A stretch of DNA of 59,064 nucleotides from NCBI GenBank assembly GCA_015709215.1, contig JACCQN010000020.1, positions 1-59,064 on the forward strand, given 5' to 3'. How positions within the stretch are numbered: position 1 is the first letter of the stretch; the number at the start of each line of letters is the position of its first letter. The notes beneath the pieces are model-generated. The model was not told the DNA's origin and made no database searches. It worked only from the letters and a program-made list of their open reading frames with translations. The stretch comes from Bacteroidales bacterium. GTDB lineage: Bacteria > Bacteroidota > Bacteroidia > Bacteroidales > F082. Shown one piece after another: positions 48,922 to 57,323 of the stretch. A program made the position numbers and the translations under genes.

Positions 48922-48965
48922 ATAGCCGAACTATAGCCGAACTATAGCTGAACTATAGCCGAACT
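48922..48965. repeat. Four tandem 11-bp repeats (iteron-like)
   Basis: Four copies of ATAGCCGAACT lie head to tail at 48922-48932, 48933-48943, 48944-48954 (one base different, GCT for GCC) and 48955-48965. One period is about one helical turn, so a protein could bind all on one face. An inverted copy of ten of these bases is at 49066-49075. Directly to the right is an AT hairpin (about 48974-48999). This layout resembles a replication origin or operator. Confidence 0.85.
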
Positions 48966-48973
48966 TCTGCTAA

Positions 48974-48999
48974 TCAAAAAAAAATTTTGATTTTTTTTT
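48974..48999. terminator. AT-only hairpin beside the repeats
   Basis: AATCAAAA and TTTTGATT pair around an A-run, followed by a T-run. It could be a weak terminator of the upstream gene or the easily melted part of an origin. Confidence 0.4.
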
Positions 49000-49061
49000 C
49001 ACTTTAAGAAGCCTATTCTTAAGCCTATAATATTATATATAACTGATAGTCAATGTTCTGT

Positions 49062-49093
49062 ATTGAGTTCGGCTAGGCATTTACCTATGTTTG
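49062..49093 (+). promoter_or_regulatory. Promoter with built-in operator for the replication-like operon
   Basis: The -7 box TATGTTTG (49086-49093) is an exact match and a weak -33 ATTG lies at 49062-49065, 20 bases upstream. Between them sits AGTTCGGCTA (49066-49075), the reverse complement of the 11-bp repeats. A protein binding the repeats would also cover this promoter. The transcript would start near 49100. Confidence 0.6.
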
Positions 49094-49109
49094 CAGAAAA
49101 TTTATTTCT

Positions 49110-49343
49110 ATGAAATTTTTTTATGAAACTAGTGTTCGAGGGATTGCCGAAAAAGTTAAAGCGCAAGAACTCTTGAAATGTCCGGGAGGTTTTTCGGATT
49201 TTCTTTTGGAGCAGGAAGACCTTTCTGATTTACGTGAGAAGTTTATGTGGTACTATCTTTTTAACTGGTTTAGACACCTTCTTATTCTTTTCTTTCAAAT
49301 AGACCAGCTTTTAAATGTTCAATCTAATAAATATGAGTTATAA
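49110..49343 (+). CDS. Small unknown protein before the DUF3987 gene
   Basis: A 77-aa frame starting 10-17 bases after the predicted transcript start and ending 10 bases inside the DUF3987 frame (from 49333). The N-terminal half is charged and helical (RGIAEKVKAQELLKC). A hydrophobic segment follows (FNWFRHLLILFFQI). I do not recognise it. The promoter position supports translation, but the frame could also be a leader. Moderate to low confidence. Confidence 0.45.
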   Translation: MKFFYETSVRGIAEKVKAQELLKCPGGFSDFLLEQEDLSDLREKFMWYYLFNWFRHLLILFFQIDQLLNVQSNKYEL

Positions 49344-50583
49344 TAAATTTAAAAAAATGAAGATTGATCAATCAATCAGAAAATTGAGTCTTGAGCCATT
49401 TCCGGATGATGTACAACACATTATAAGGGAGTGCGCCAGAGTATATGGTACAAATCCGGATTTCTGGGTCTCAGGTCTGCTTGCTGCTTCATCCAGTGCA
49501 ATAGGTACACATGCTGTTTTGCATACAAAGTATGATAATTATCCTTCGCTTTGGGTTGCTTTAGTTGCCCCATCGGGATATGGCAAAACTGAACCCTTAA
49601 AATTTTTCTATGCTCCTCTGCATAATATAGATGGAAAGAATTTTGAAAAGTACAAGACTGAATTGGACGAATACCGTGAGAAAAATAAAGGCAGAAAATC
49701 AAATGCCAGTCAAGTTAAAGAGGAAGAGCCCAAACTCGAACAATTAATTTTAAGCGATGCTACTCCTGAGGCAACAGGGATAGCTTTACAGTCAAATCCA
49801 CATGGTGTGACACTTTTTAGAGATGAGTTAATAGGGTTTTTTAAAGATTTGAAACGGTATAATATAAATGGCGAACAGCAAAATTTGTTGTCTGCTTTTT
49901 CAGGTTCTCCCTACAAGGTAAATAGAGTTAATAGACCGCCAATTTTTGTGAGGCACCCTTTTATAAACATTGTTGGTGGTTTACAAAGTGATTTATTAAA
50001 AGAGCTAGCATCCGATTCACGCGATGTTTCAGGATTTTTAGCCAGGATTCTGTTTGTAATGCCTGAAATCCACAAGACACCCCTTTATACACGTGAGGAA
50101 TTGCCTGACTCTGTTAAAGTGGAGCGGAATAAATTGATTCATAGTCTTCATTATAATTTGAAATATGAGGATTTTACACTTTCGCAGGAGGCTCATGCTG
50201 CTTATGAGTCCTTTTATAATAAGAATAAGCATTTGAACAATCTGAAGGGATACTCTGATCACATGAGGATGGTTAATTCGAAAATGGATATCCATGTATT
50301 GCGAATAGCACTTGTTCTTCATTGCATACAGTTAGTTTATGAAGATAAAGGGTATGAAATTAGTCTTCAGACTATGCGCCATGCTATTAAACTGGCTGAA
50401 TACTTTAGGTTTACAGCTGGAAAAGTTGGTAGATATTTGACCGGAACACAAATAGATAAGAAAGACCTTATCCTACAGCTTAGCAGAATGGGACATGGGC
50501 AAAGAAAAATTGCGGATATTGTGGGTGTCGCCCAGCCTTATGTAAGCCAAGTAATTAATAAGCACTTATCAGGTAATTCTTAA
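49333..50583 (+). CDS. DUF3987-family ATPase (replication/primase-helicase-like) with C-terminal HTH
   Basis: A 416-aa protein. A P-loop APSGYGKTEP (about 79-88) and a Walker-B-like LFRDELIGF (about 162-170) belong to the DUF3987 family, which is common on mobile elements and related to replication helicases. The C-terminal segment GQRKIADIVGVAQPYVSQVI (about 385-410) is a helix-turn-helix, and may bind DNA repeats. Possible starts are ATG 49315, 49333 and 49357; the first overlaps the small upstream ORF most. Given the adjacent repeats, a replication initiator or helicase-loader role is plausible (inference). Confidence 0.8.
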   Translation: MSYNKFKKMKIDQSIRKLSLEPFPDDVQHIIRECARVYGTNPDFWVSGLLAASSSAIGTHAVLHTKYDNYPSLWVALVAPSGYGKTEPLKFFYAPLHNIDGKNFEKYKTELDEYREKNKGRKSNASQVKEEEPKLEQLILSDATPEATGIALQSNPHGVTLFRDELIGFFKDLKRYNINGEQQNLLSAFSGSPYKVNRVNRPPIFVRHPFINIVGGLQSDLLKELASDSRDVSGFLARILFVMPEIHKTPLYTREELPDSVKVERNKLIHSLHYNLKYEDFTLSQEAHAAYESFYNKNKHLNNLKGYSDHMRMVNSKMDIHVLRIALVLHCIQLVYEDKGYEISLQTMRHAIKLAEYFRFTAGKVGRYLTGTQIDKKDLILQLSRMGHGQRKIADIVGVAQPYVSQVINKHLSGNS

Positions 50584-50837
50584 TAACTAACTGTATATCA
50601 ACACTAAATATGATTATAAGTAATAAGCAAGCAGTTGGGTCTAAAAGTTACTTTTAAACCATTAAGAGGAATTAGGATAGGCTACTTATCACTTATAATA
50701 GCGTTTAAAGATTGAAAATAAATATGTTATAAAAATGATTGCAATAACAGTAAGCTCAGGTATTTGTAGCATCTTGATGATAGATATTGGTCAGGTGAAT
50801 CAAATGTCCAGGGTGATTTTGCTGAAAATGTAAATTA

Positions 50838-51074
50838 ATGAGTATGAAAAAAACCATAGTTTTTGAAATAGAGGAAAATGAAGTAGGTATTCTGATTTCA
50901 GCCCTCACGCTTATGGGTGCAATGATTGCAATTCAAATGAAAGCTCCACTAATGTTGAATGAGCCTTTGCCAGTGATTTTATCGCTTAGCGAACACCGGA
51001 ATGCTTCAAAGAAAATTTTGAAGAAGTTAAGGAGAATAGAAAAGGCTGCATCAGAAAATGGTCGAATAGGATAG
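50838..51074 (+). CDS. Small unknown protein
   Basis: A 78-aa protein with an acidic start (FEIEENEVGILISAL), a short hydrophobic middle (LTLMGAMIAIQM) and a basic end (ASKKILKKLRRIEKAA). I do not recognise a family. It is 254 bases after the DUF3987 gene, on the same strand. Base composition and amino-acid sense suggest that it is real. It converges on the leftward defence operon. Confidence 0.5.
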   Translation: MSMKKTIVFEIEENEVGILISALTLMGAMIAIQMKAPLMLNEPLPVILSLSEHRNASKKILKKLRRIEKAASENGRIG

Positions 51075-51281
51075 CAGCACTATAGTGCTAGTAATCAAAG
51101 CCGGTAAATTAACGAACAGTGCCTTGAGCCAGAATTTCTATAAGAGGCTTTGATTATTATTAGTTCAGCGTATTGCATACTGCCTATGATTCCATTCCGG
51201 GATGCTGACCCCTTGTTTTCTTGTAATGTAAGCAGAAGCATTAGCAGTATCTATATTTCACAAAACCAAACAATTGTACTA

Positions 51282-54200
51282 TTAATCCGCCATTGGCTTG
51301 ATTGTCTTTTCTATAAAACTAATTTCTTCTTCAGTTAGACCATATTTCTTATAGAGCTGTTGGTCTATTTCGGAAAAGGGTGCACTCCAATCAACATCAT
51401 TGTAATCGTAGAAATTTTGATTTGGAACAAAAGAAAAGCACTCTTTAGTAACGTTTACTGAAGTAATCGACTGTCGAAGTAAAAATCTCGCAAACTTTGT
51501 TTGTAAATACTTATAATAATTAATCGCCTCACGTTCATTATCAAAATTCGCTACATCAATATATGTTTCAGTATGTATTTCACCTGGTTTTAGTAATTGA
51601 GGATTTGTGATAACACGATATCCTTCACCTGGTTTAACATTTAACTCTCCGTTACTTGGAACAAATCGCCCGACTAAAATTTTGAAGTTGTCAATCAAAT
51701 CAATATTCTTGTGAACTTCGTTTCGATTAACATAACTCCAACCGATGCTTGTCAAAATTCTGATATCTCCTTCTCTATTCTTTTCTCTTCCTCTAAAAAA
51801 TGTTCTAAACCCAAATGGATTTATTGAAAGAACTTTTTCATTTAAAAAAGAATCAGATACTTTTCTAACCTTTTTCAATATTGTAATAGATGCATTTGAG
51901 CGGATAAAAACATCAAAATCATTCAAATCTCTTTGCATGATTTTATCTATTGTAGCTGTTGTGTTTATAACAGAGCATGAGCCATTGTGATTTTTTGACC
52001 AAACAAAATAACATAGACCACCGGCAATATCTACAGTAGGAAACAGGTCTTTACTTGATTCATAGTCTACAAGAACTGCCATTCTTTTATCTTGCAAAAG
52101 ATTCTCTCTGAAATTATCTAAACCTCTTCCACCCGCATACCATCTTGCAGGCATAATCATAGAAATATAATCAGGGTTTAATTGTTTACTTATCAATACA
52201 AAATGATGATACACAGGGACAGCTCCTCTATCTGTGCCACCATCCATAACTTGGTATGGAGGGTTTCCTACAACTGCATTAAATTTCATATCGTTATCAT
52301 TATTTGCTTTCCAGTAAGTTTTACCTTTTTTAATTTTCTTTACAAAAACCTCAGCTTTGTTGGTGATCTGATTAACCAGATCTTTAAAGTAATGCGCATT
52401 TATTCTTATAGGCCTATTACCTGTTAATGTGCGTTTGGTTATGCTTTTAGCCATGGGAGTCTTGCAAATTACAAAAATATTTTCTTCAACTGTTTTGTCC
52501 CATAGTTTTTGTTGTTCTTCTATAGATAATGAGGATGAGGTTTTATCTGGATATTTTTCCTCAATTCGACTGCGATAGATACTATAAGTAACATAAAGCG
52601 GATAAAGCCCTGACTTGGAATTTATCTCAAGAATATTCGATCGGGGTGAAAAAACTTCCTCAGTTACCTTACCATGTGAAACAAATCTGGGTTCAGAAAG
52701 CACATTCTCAAAACCCTCATCATAGAAAACATAGCCCCCCAGGCAATCTCCTAAATGCATGTTTACGACACGCCAGGGAGTAAGCACAGTTTCCTTGTCT
52801 GGATTTCGAAAAGTGCCAAAGATTGAAGTGATACGCTCAATTCGTTGCTCTATAGTTAGCTGATCTGCTGCACGAGCTAAAGCCCTTATGCGTTTACCGG
52901 CAGCCCTGAAGACATCAGGCTCATAGTATTTTTTAAATTTCTGAAAGGTTTCTTTTGTAACTCCTTTGGGCATATATTCTTCCCAGGATTTATCATCCAC
53001 CAGTTCAGTAAAATTATCAATAGAAATTTCTTTTTCTTCGTTTGATACATCAGCACCATAAATAAGCAAAGGCATACGGATAGAAATTCCGCGCAATATT
53101 GAAATGGCACTGTCTCTATTTTTTCTTTGTTCCATCTTTTCTGCCAGTAGCCTCTTTTCTTCTTCGGTTAGCTCATGTTTCTTCTTTTTCTTTGCTTCTT
53201 CTAGTTTTTCATACTCTTCATCAGTAAAGCCTTGTTTGTTAATGTCAATATCTCCACTTTTTTGCATGGCTTTGGTACTACCAATAATTTTTTTCAAGCC
53301 CTCAAACTCTTGTAGGTCTATGGACTCTAATTTCATTAAGTGGTCGTTGTTGTATAGGTGATAATCTTCGAAGCCATTACGCACTACGCGTTCTACATAT
53401 ACCTTTTTGAGCTGTTCGAGCATTCCGTTCACGTCATAACTCCTCATCTGTGAGCCATGGATAGCGATAATAGGGCAGAAATTAAGAAATTCGCCCATGA
53501 TATTTCTGTCATTATCTGTTGTTTTGCCCACTTTAGCGGATACTTTGGCTGTTTCGGCTATCACTTTAAGTGTACGATCAGGAGCAAAATCAAACACAAA
53601 GCAATCCTCTTTTACTTTTCCGTTTATAGTAGCTGGTGTTTGCACCCGGAAAATAGTTTGCATATAACCAGATGCAGAAGTATTATGAGAGCCAGACAAC
53701 ATAAACACGGCAGTCCAAGCTTTAACAGAAACGCCCGTTGTTAATCTGCCACAAGAAAGTGTGATCGTATAGGTTTCATAGGGTTTATCAGTGATAGCAT
53801 TTTCCACCTTTTTCAGGGCTTCTTCATTAGGTTCCTCTTCATCACCGTCACCAGCTACATTAACGATATCAAATAGCCCTAATACTGGATGTGCTTTTAA
53901 AAGCTTACTTAATGCCTTTGCTTCCCTTACCCCAGGTACCATCCAGAGAGAGTGACGGAAATTATCACGATACTCCGGTGTTGAGTAAGGATAATTGCTT
54001 TCTGAATCCCCTTTACAGATCAGATTTAGAAATGAAATCACATCTTTTTTATGCAGAAATTCACCTGCCTCATCCACCCTGAAAAACTCTCGAAAGTTAA
54101 ACGCTACCTCTTCATCGATATAGCTTTGAAGTAACCCTCCCAAATCGTAGGTAAAAATATTGAGCTTTGGAAGCGAAGCATAAGGATTTGGGTCTCCGAA

Positions 54201-55244
54201 ATGAATTTTATCCCAATTTGCTTTCGCTTTTTGTTCCATTACATAATCCCAGGTGTAGATTTCTTCTTCTTTGTACTTATCAAAAAGATTAAAAGGTGTG
54301 CCGGAAAGATGCAGGATTTTGGTTTTATCCTTTTTGAGTTCAGCAAGAACATTTTTCCCAAGTTCGGTTTGAGTTCCTTCATGGGCTTCATCAACGATTA
54401 TAAAGTCCCAATTTGTGTTGAATATCTCATCATTTTTATCAAAACTACCTCCCACCAATTCTGATCCTCTTAAATCTTGCATTGATGCAAAATATATGTA
54501 ATGTGATTTTTGTTTTTTATAGAGATTTTCCAGGCTTGAAAATTTTTCACCCTGATTTTTTGAGCCATACTGAAAGTGTGGGCTATCATAAAAAATCTTT
54601 CCAAAATCTTCGAACCAACCTTTATCAACTACCGGCCTATGTGTTAAAATGAGCGTTCGATCGAAATCAAATTCTTTTGCAACCTGCAATGCCGAAAGGG
54701 TTTTCCCAAAACGCATCTTAGCAAACCAGAGCATTTCATCACTTTTTTTGAATTGCTTAATGGTTTTTTGAATTGCTTCTTTTTGTTCTGGTCTAAATAC
54801 AATTGGATCCTGAGTTTTTGAAACTTCGCTGGCATGAAGGGAGTCTTTACCTTCTTTAACAGCGCTTATGGCTTTTTTTACAGTTTCAAGATCAGTAATG
54901 AACCATTCGTTGGCTTCGTTTTTTGAATCGAATGTTTTCTTTTTTATACCTGAACGAGTAAGCACTTTATGAACCTCATGATCTGAAAAAGATTTGAGAC
55001 CATTACTGCCGTTATAAATTGTCAATTCGGTGTACAATAAGTCATAGGCAATACCTGCCGTTTGTGTGTATTGGTCAATACGCTTTTTGGCTGCTTTATT
55101 CAATACTTTGCTATTTGGTTCAAGTCCCCAAATGTTTTCAGTATCTGAAGTTGTTTCTCCAATTTTCAAACATCCCTTATGTGCTTCATCATTTATGCGA
55201 AACACATAGATCAATTTAAGTTTAAGCGCAGAAGTAAATTTCAT
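51282..55244 (-). CDS. GIY-YIG-like / DEAH helicase / Eco57I-type methyltransferase fusion
   Basis: A 1320-aa single polypeptide. Residues about 10-95 look like a GIY-YIG/Mug113-type domain (IYVFRINDEAHKG, LKIGET). A helicase follows with a non-standard P-loop AKMRFGKT (175-182), DEAH (285-288) and LSGTPF; SCGRLTTGVSVK and TIFRVQTPA are later motifs. At about 640-700 there is a charged coiled coil. A gamma-class adenine methyltransferase has motif I ILEINSKSGLYPLY (about 870-885) and motif IV NPPY (about 990), as in Eco57I. It overlaps the upstream gene by 4 bases. It is probably a restriction-modification or anti-phage effector. No PD-(D/E)XK motif is obvious, so the GIY-YIG-like region is the best nuclease candidate. 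Confidence 0.85.
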   Translation of the reverse strand: MKFTSALKLKLIYVFRINDEAHKGCLKIGETTSDTENIWGLEPNSKVLNKAAKKRIDQYTQTAGIAYDLLYTELTIYNGSNGLKSFSDHEVHKVLTRSGIKKKTFDSKNEANEWFITDLETVKKAISAVKEGKDSLHASEVSKTQDPIVFRPEQKEAIQKTIKQFKKSDEMLWFAKMRFGKTLSALQVAKEFDFDRTLILTHRPVVDKGWFEDFGKIFYDSPHFQYGSKNQGEKFSSLENLYKKQKSHYIYFASMQDLRGSELVGGSFDKNDEIFNTNWDFIIVDEAHEGTQTELGKNVLAELKKDKTKILHLSGTPFNLFDKYKEEEIYTWDYVMEQKAKANWDKIHFGDPNPYASLPKLNIFTYDLGGLLQSYIDEEVAFNFREFFRVDEAGEFLHKKDVISFLNLICKGDSESNYPYSTPEYRDNFRHSLWMVPGVREAKALSKLLKAHPVLGLFDIVNVAGDGDEEEPNEEALKKVENAITDKPYETYTITLSCGRLTTGVSVKAWTAVFMLSGSHNTSASGYMQTIFRVQTPATINGKVKEDCFVFDFAPDRTLKVIAETAKVSAKVGKTTDNDRNIMGEFLNFCPIIAIHGSQMRSYDVNGMLEQLKKVYVERVVRNGFEDYHLYNNDHLMKLESIDLQEFEGLKKIIGSTKAMQKSGDIDINKQGFTDEEYEKLEEAKKKKKHELTEEEKRLLAEKMEQRKNRDSAISILRGISIRMPLLIYGADVSNEEKEISIDNFTELVDDKSWEEYMPKGVTKETFQKFKKYYEPDVFRAAGKRIRALARAADQLTIEQRIERITSIFGTFRNPDKETVLTPWRVVNMHLGDCLGGYVFYDEGFENVLSEPRFVSHGKVTEEVFSPRSNILEINSKSGLYPLYVTYSIYRSRIEEKYPDKTSSSLSIEEQQKLWDKTVEENIFVICKTPMAKSITKRTLTGNRPIRINAHYFKDLVNQITNKAEVFVKKIKKGKTYWKANNDNDMKFNAVVGNPPYQVMDGGTDRGAVPVYHHFVLISKQLNPDYISMIMPARWYAGGRGLDNFRENLLQDKRMAVLVDYESSKDLFPTVDIAGGLCYFVWSKNHNGSCSVINTTATIDKIMQRDLNDFDVFIRSNASITILKKVRKVSDSFLNEKVLSINPFGFRTFFRGREKNREGDIRILTSIGWSYVNRNEVHKNIDLIDNFKILVGRFVPSNGELNVKPGEGYRVITNPQLLKPGEIHTETYIDVANFDNEREAINYYKYLQTKFARFLLRQSITSVNVTKECFSFVPNQNFYDYNDVDWSAPFSEIDQQLYKKYGLTEEEISFIEKTIKPMAD

Positions 55245-56257
55245 AATCGTTGGTTATTTATGAGATCAATAAATCTGATAACACGTCCTGACCTTCCGGT
55301 TTTAGGGTCTTTATTAGACCAATCTTTGATTAAGCAATAAGTTCCATTATGTCTTAGGATGTTATTTTTTTCACAACCTTCACAGCCTTTATAATTCTTT
55401 TCTGTTTCTCCAAAGAGATTCATGCTGGTTTCTATGCTATCACCACAAGAGAAAGGGATTACACCTTTTAAGCCATCCATCTGCCATACATTCCAGGAAA
55501 TAATATAAGCAATGAACTGAATGGATTTTATGAGTGGTTCTTTGCCGAATTTCTGTTTGTAGTTTTCAATAAATGTAATCAACATCGCTTCCCTGGCTAA
55601 CAATAAACTGTCGCCCTGCCATTCGTAGGCATAGGTGTTTTTGTAGGCTGATTGAGCTGCCTTTAGCCAATCCCCAGACATACTTACATTCTCATTAATG
55701 ACCCTTAATTTTCGGTCTAAGATCCCAATGCGATTTTCTACGGGTATAAACTCTCCAGAAGTAGTATCATATCGGCTTGTAATGTAAGGTGCTTCACCAC
55801 AGGCGATCTCAAGTCTTGTGTCGCGTATGTAATCTTTCCAGGTTTTTCCTTTTGGAAAAATAATTTTTTCTTCATTTACAACCCACGATTTTTTATCCTC
55901 AGAAGCACTTATTTCAGTGTTGAAAACTCCCTCTCTGCCAAACCAAGCATTATCAATCAAGTTATTTTGCGCATTGCAAATCCATGAAGGCGTAAAAACT
56001 TCTGCCATTTCTTTCGATCTGGATTGCTGTAGGATTTTGTCTTTGTGTACTCGTGGCATAATAATACTTCCGTAATCACCTGTAATTGAATCGGGTAAAA
56101 TTGGTGAGCTGAAAGTAAATGCACTTCCCAGATGTTCGTAATTATGCGTAGCCCAGAAGATATTACTTTTTGTAGTATGATCCCGAAGCAAAATTTCAAG
56201 TACGTCAGGGTACTGTTCAATTATCTCATTTTCAAGTATATCAATTCCAGTGCGCAC
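55241..56257 (-). CDS. Methyltransferase-like partner protein without motif IV
   Basis: A 338-aa protein. SKEMAEVFTPSWICN (about 81-95) and RLEIACGEAPYI (about 148-159), followed by RIGILDRKLRVI, resemble the EVFTP, motif I and motif II parts of N6-adenine methyltransferases. I find no D/N/S-PP-Y motif IV, so it should not methylate DNA alone. Near the C-terminus a cysteine pair CEGCEKNNIL and further cysteines could bind a metal. It overlaps the fusion gene by 4 bases, so the two products probably work as a complex. A -7 box lies 38-45 bases upstream. Confidence 0.7.
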   Translation of the reverse strand: MRTGIDILENEIIEQYPDVLEILLRDHTTKSNIFWATHNYEHLGSAFTFSSPILPDSITGDYGSIIMPRVHKDKILQQSRSKEMAEVFTPSWICNAQNNLIDNAWFGREGVFNTEISASEDKKSWVVNEEKIIFPKGKTWKDYIRDTRLEIACGEAPYITSRYDTTSGEFIPVENRIGILDRKLRVINENVSMSGDWLKAAQSAYKNTYAYEWQGDSLLLAREAMLITFIENYKQKFGKEPLIKSIQFIAYIISWNVWQMDGLKGVIPFSCGDSIETSMNLFGETEKNYKGCEGCEKNNILRHNGTYCLIKDWSNKDPKTGRSGRVIRFIDLINNQRL

Positions 56258-56294
56258 TGTAAGAGTATTTTGATTAGTGTTATCTAAAAGATTC

Positions 56295-56302
56295 CAAATT
56301 TA
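56295..56302 (-). promoter_or_regulatory. -7 box upstream of the methyltransferase-like gene
   Basis: On the minus strand TAAATTTG is an exact TAnnTTTG match; the leader would be about 30 bases. It suggests that the last two genes can be expressed apart from the first two. Confidence 0.5.
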
Positions 56303-56370
56303 TTGTTTTCTTGTCTAAGAGTAAGGTAATAAGTCTATTTAACGGAAATACAATCGTTTAACCTTAATCC

Positions 56371-57312
56371 TTAGTATATTTTATATTTGTTATGCTCTGT
56401 AATGGACATTTTTAGGCTCATTCCTTCTTTTAGATTTATGAGGCTTGCCAATTCAGAACCCAGAAGTAATAAATGACTTTTGTTGATTCGATGCGAAAAT
56501 TTTACTTCAAAAACCGGGTCTTTATAATCAAAGAGTATCGTTGCTGATCTTGAGGGGAAGAATTTCTTCACATCAGCAGTAATCCTGATTTGATTTTTTC
56601 TCACATCAGTTTGTGTAATCGAATTGCCTGGTGTTGGTATAGTGAAATCATTACCAGCAATTGTTTTTTTTACGCTTTGAGTTATTGGCTTATGCTCTTT
56701 TTTTTCAGGCAGAATTAAAGCATTACTTTCTTCGAAAATTTCAGGAATATCACTCAAATCTCTATCTTTTACTTTCAAAAATAAAAGAGCCAGTTGGATT
56801 TTATAAAGTCTTCTATCCATGAATCTATCTATTCCAGAAGGATGCAGCAGCGTAATTATTTTTGTTTGATTATCGAATTGAGATATTTTCCCATGTTCTT
56901 GTGTGATTTTCACTTCTCTTTTAAGTAAAAATGAGGATGACGTTCCTCCAAAAGACAAAATTAACTTTGGCTTTAGCGTTTCAATTTCCTTTATCAGAAA
57001 GGGCGAACAGTTTTCTATTTCAGTATTTTCTGGCTTCCGGTTTTCAAGATTTCTATTCGGCCAACATTTAACTATATCCGTTAAATAAAACAATTCTTCC
57101 AGTTCAGTGCCGCTTGGCAAGCATTCTCGCAGAATCTTTCCGCCAGTACCAACCCAATATTTTTGCTGAGTGAGACTATCCTTTCCTGGTGCTTCTGATA
57201 CTAATACTGCAAAAGGGCTTAGATTACCGTGAGCATTAATAGGAAACTTCTTGTACCCGTTAATTGTTTTACACTTTCGGCATTTTTCAATTTGAGAGAA
57301 TAGCGTTTGCAT
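56371..57312 (-). CDS. Uracil-DNA glycosylase superfamily protein (4Fe-4S type) with extra C-terminal domain
   Basis: A 313-aa protein. Residues 1-170 are a family 4/5-like uracil-DNA glycosylase: SEAPGKDS (39-46), WVGTGGKIL, LTDIVKCWPNRN, and LHPSG (156-160). Four cysteines (11, 14, 83, 102) fit the iron-sulfur ligands of family 4. The usual acidic residues after APG are partly changed, so uracil may not be the substrate. Residues about 225-313 form an additional beta-rich domain (ADVKKFFPSRSA, LLLGSELASLINLKEGM) that I cannot name. It is 11 bases after the upstream gene. Recently described antiviral DNA glycosylases make a defence role plausible. Confidence 0.8.
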   Translation of the reverse strand: MQTLFSQIEKCRKCKTINGYKKFPINAHGNLSPFAVLVSEAPGKDSLTQQKYWVGTGGKILRECLPSGTELEELFYLTDIVKCWPNRNLENRKPENTEIENCSPFLIKEIETLKPKLILSFGGTSSSFLLKREVKITQEHGKISQFDNQTKIITLLHPSGIDRFMDRRLYKIQLALLFLKVKDRDLSDIPEIFEESNALILPEKKEHKPITQSVKKTIAGNDFTIPTPGNSITQTDVRKNQIRITADVKKFFPSRSATILFDYKDPVFEVKFSHRINKSHLLLLGSELASLINLKEGMSLKMSITEHNKYKIY

Positions 57313-57323
57313 GTTTCGTGTAG

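Noticed and set aside
48922-48965. Possible CRISPR array
   Set aside because: The 11-bp units are tandem with no spacers, and no cas genes are present; they fit iterons or operators.
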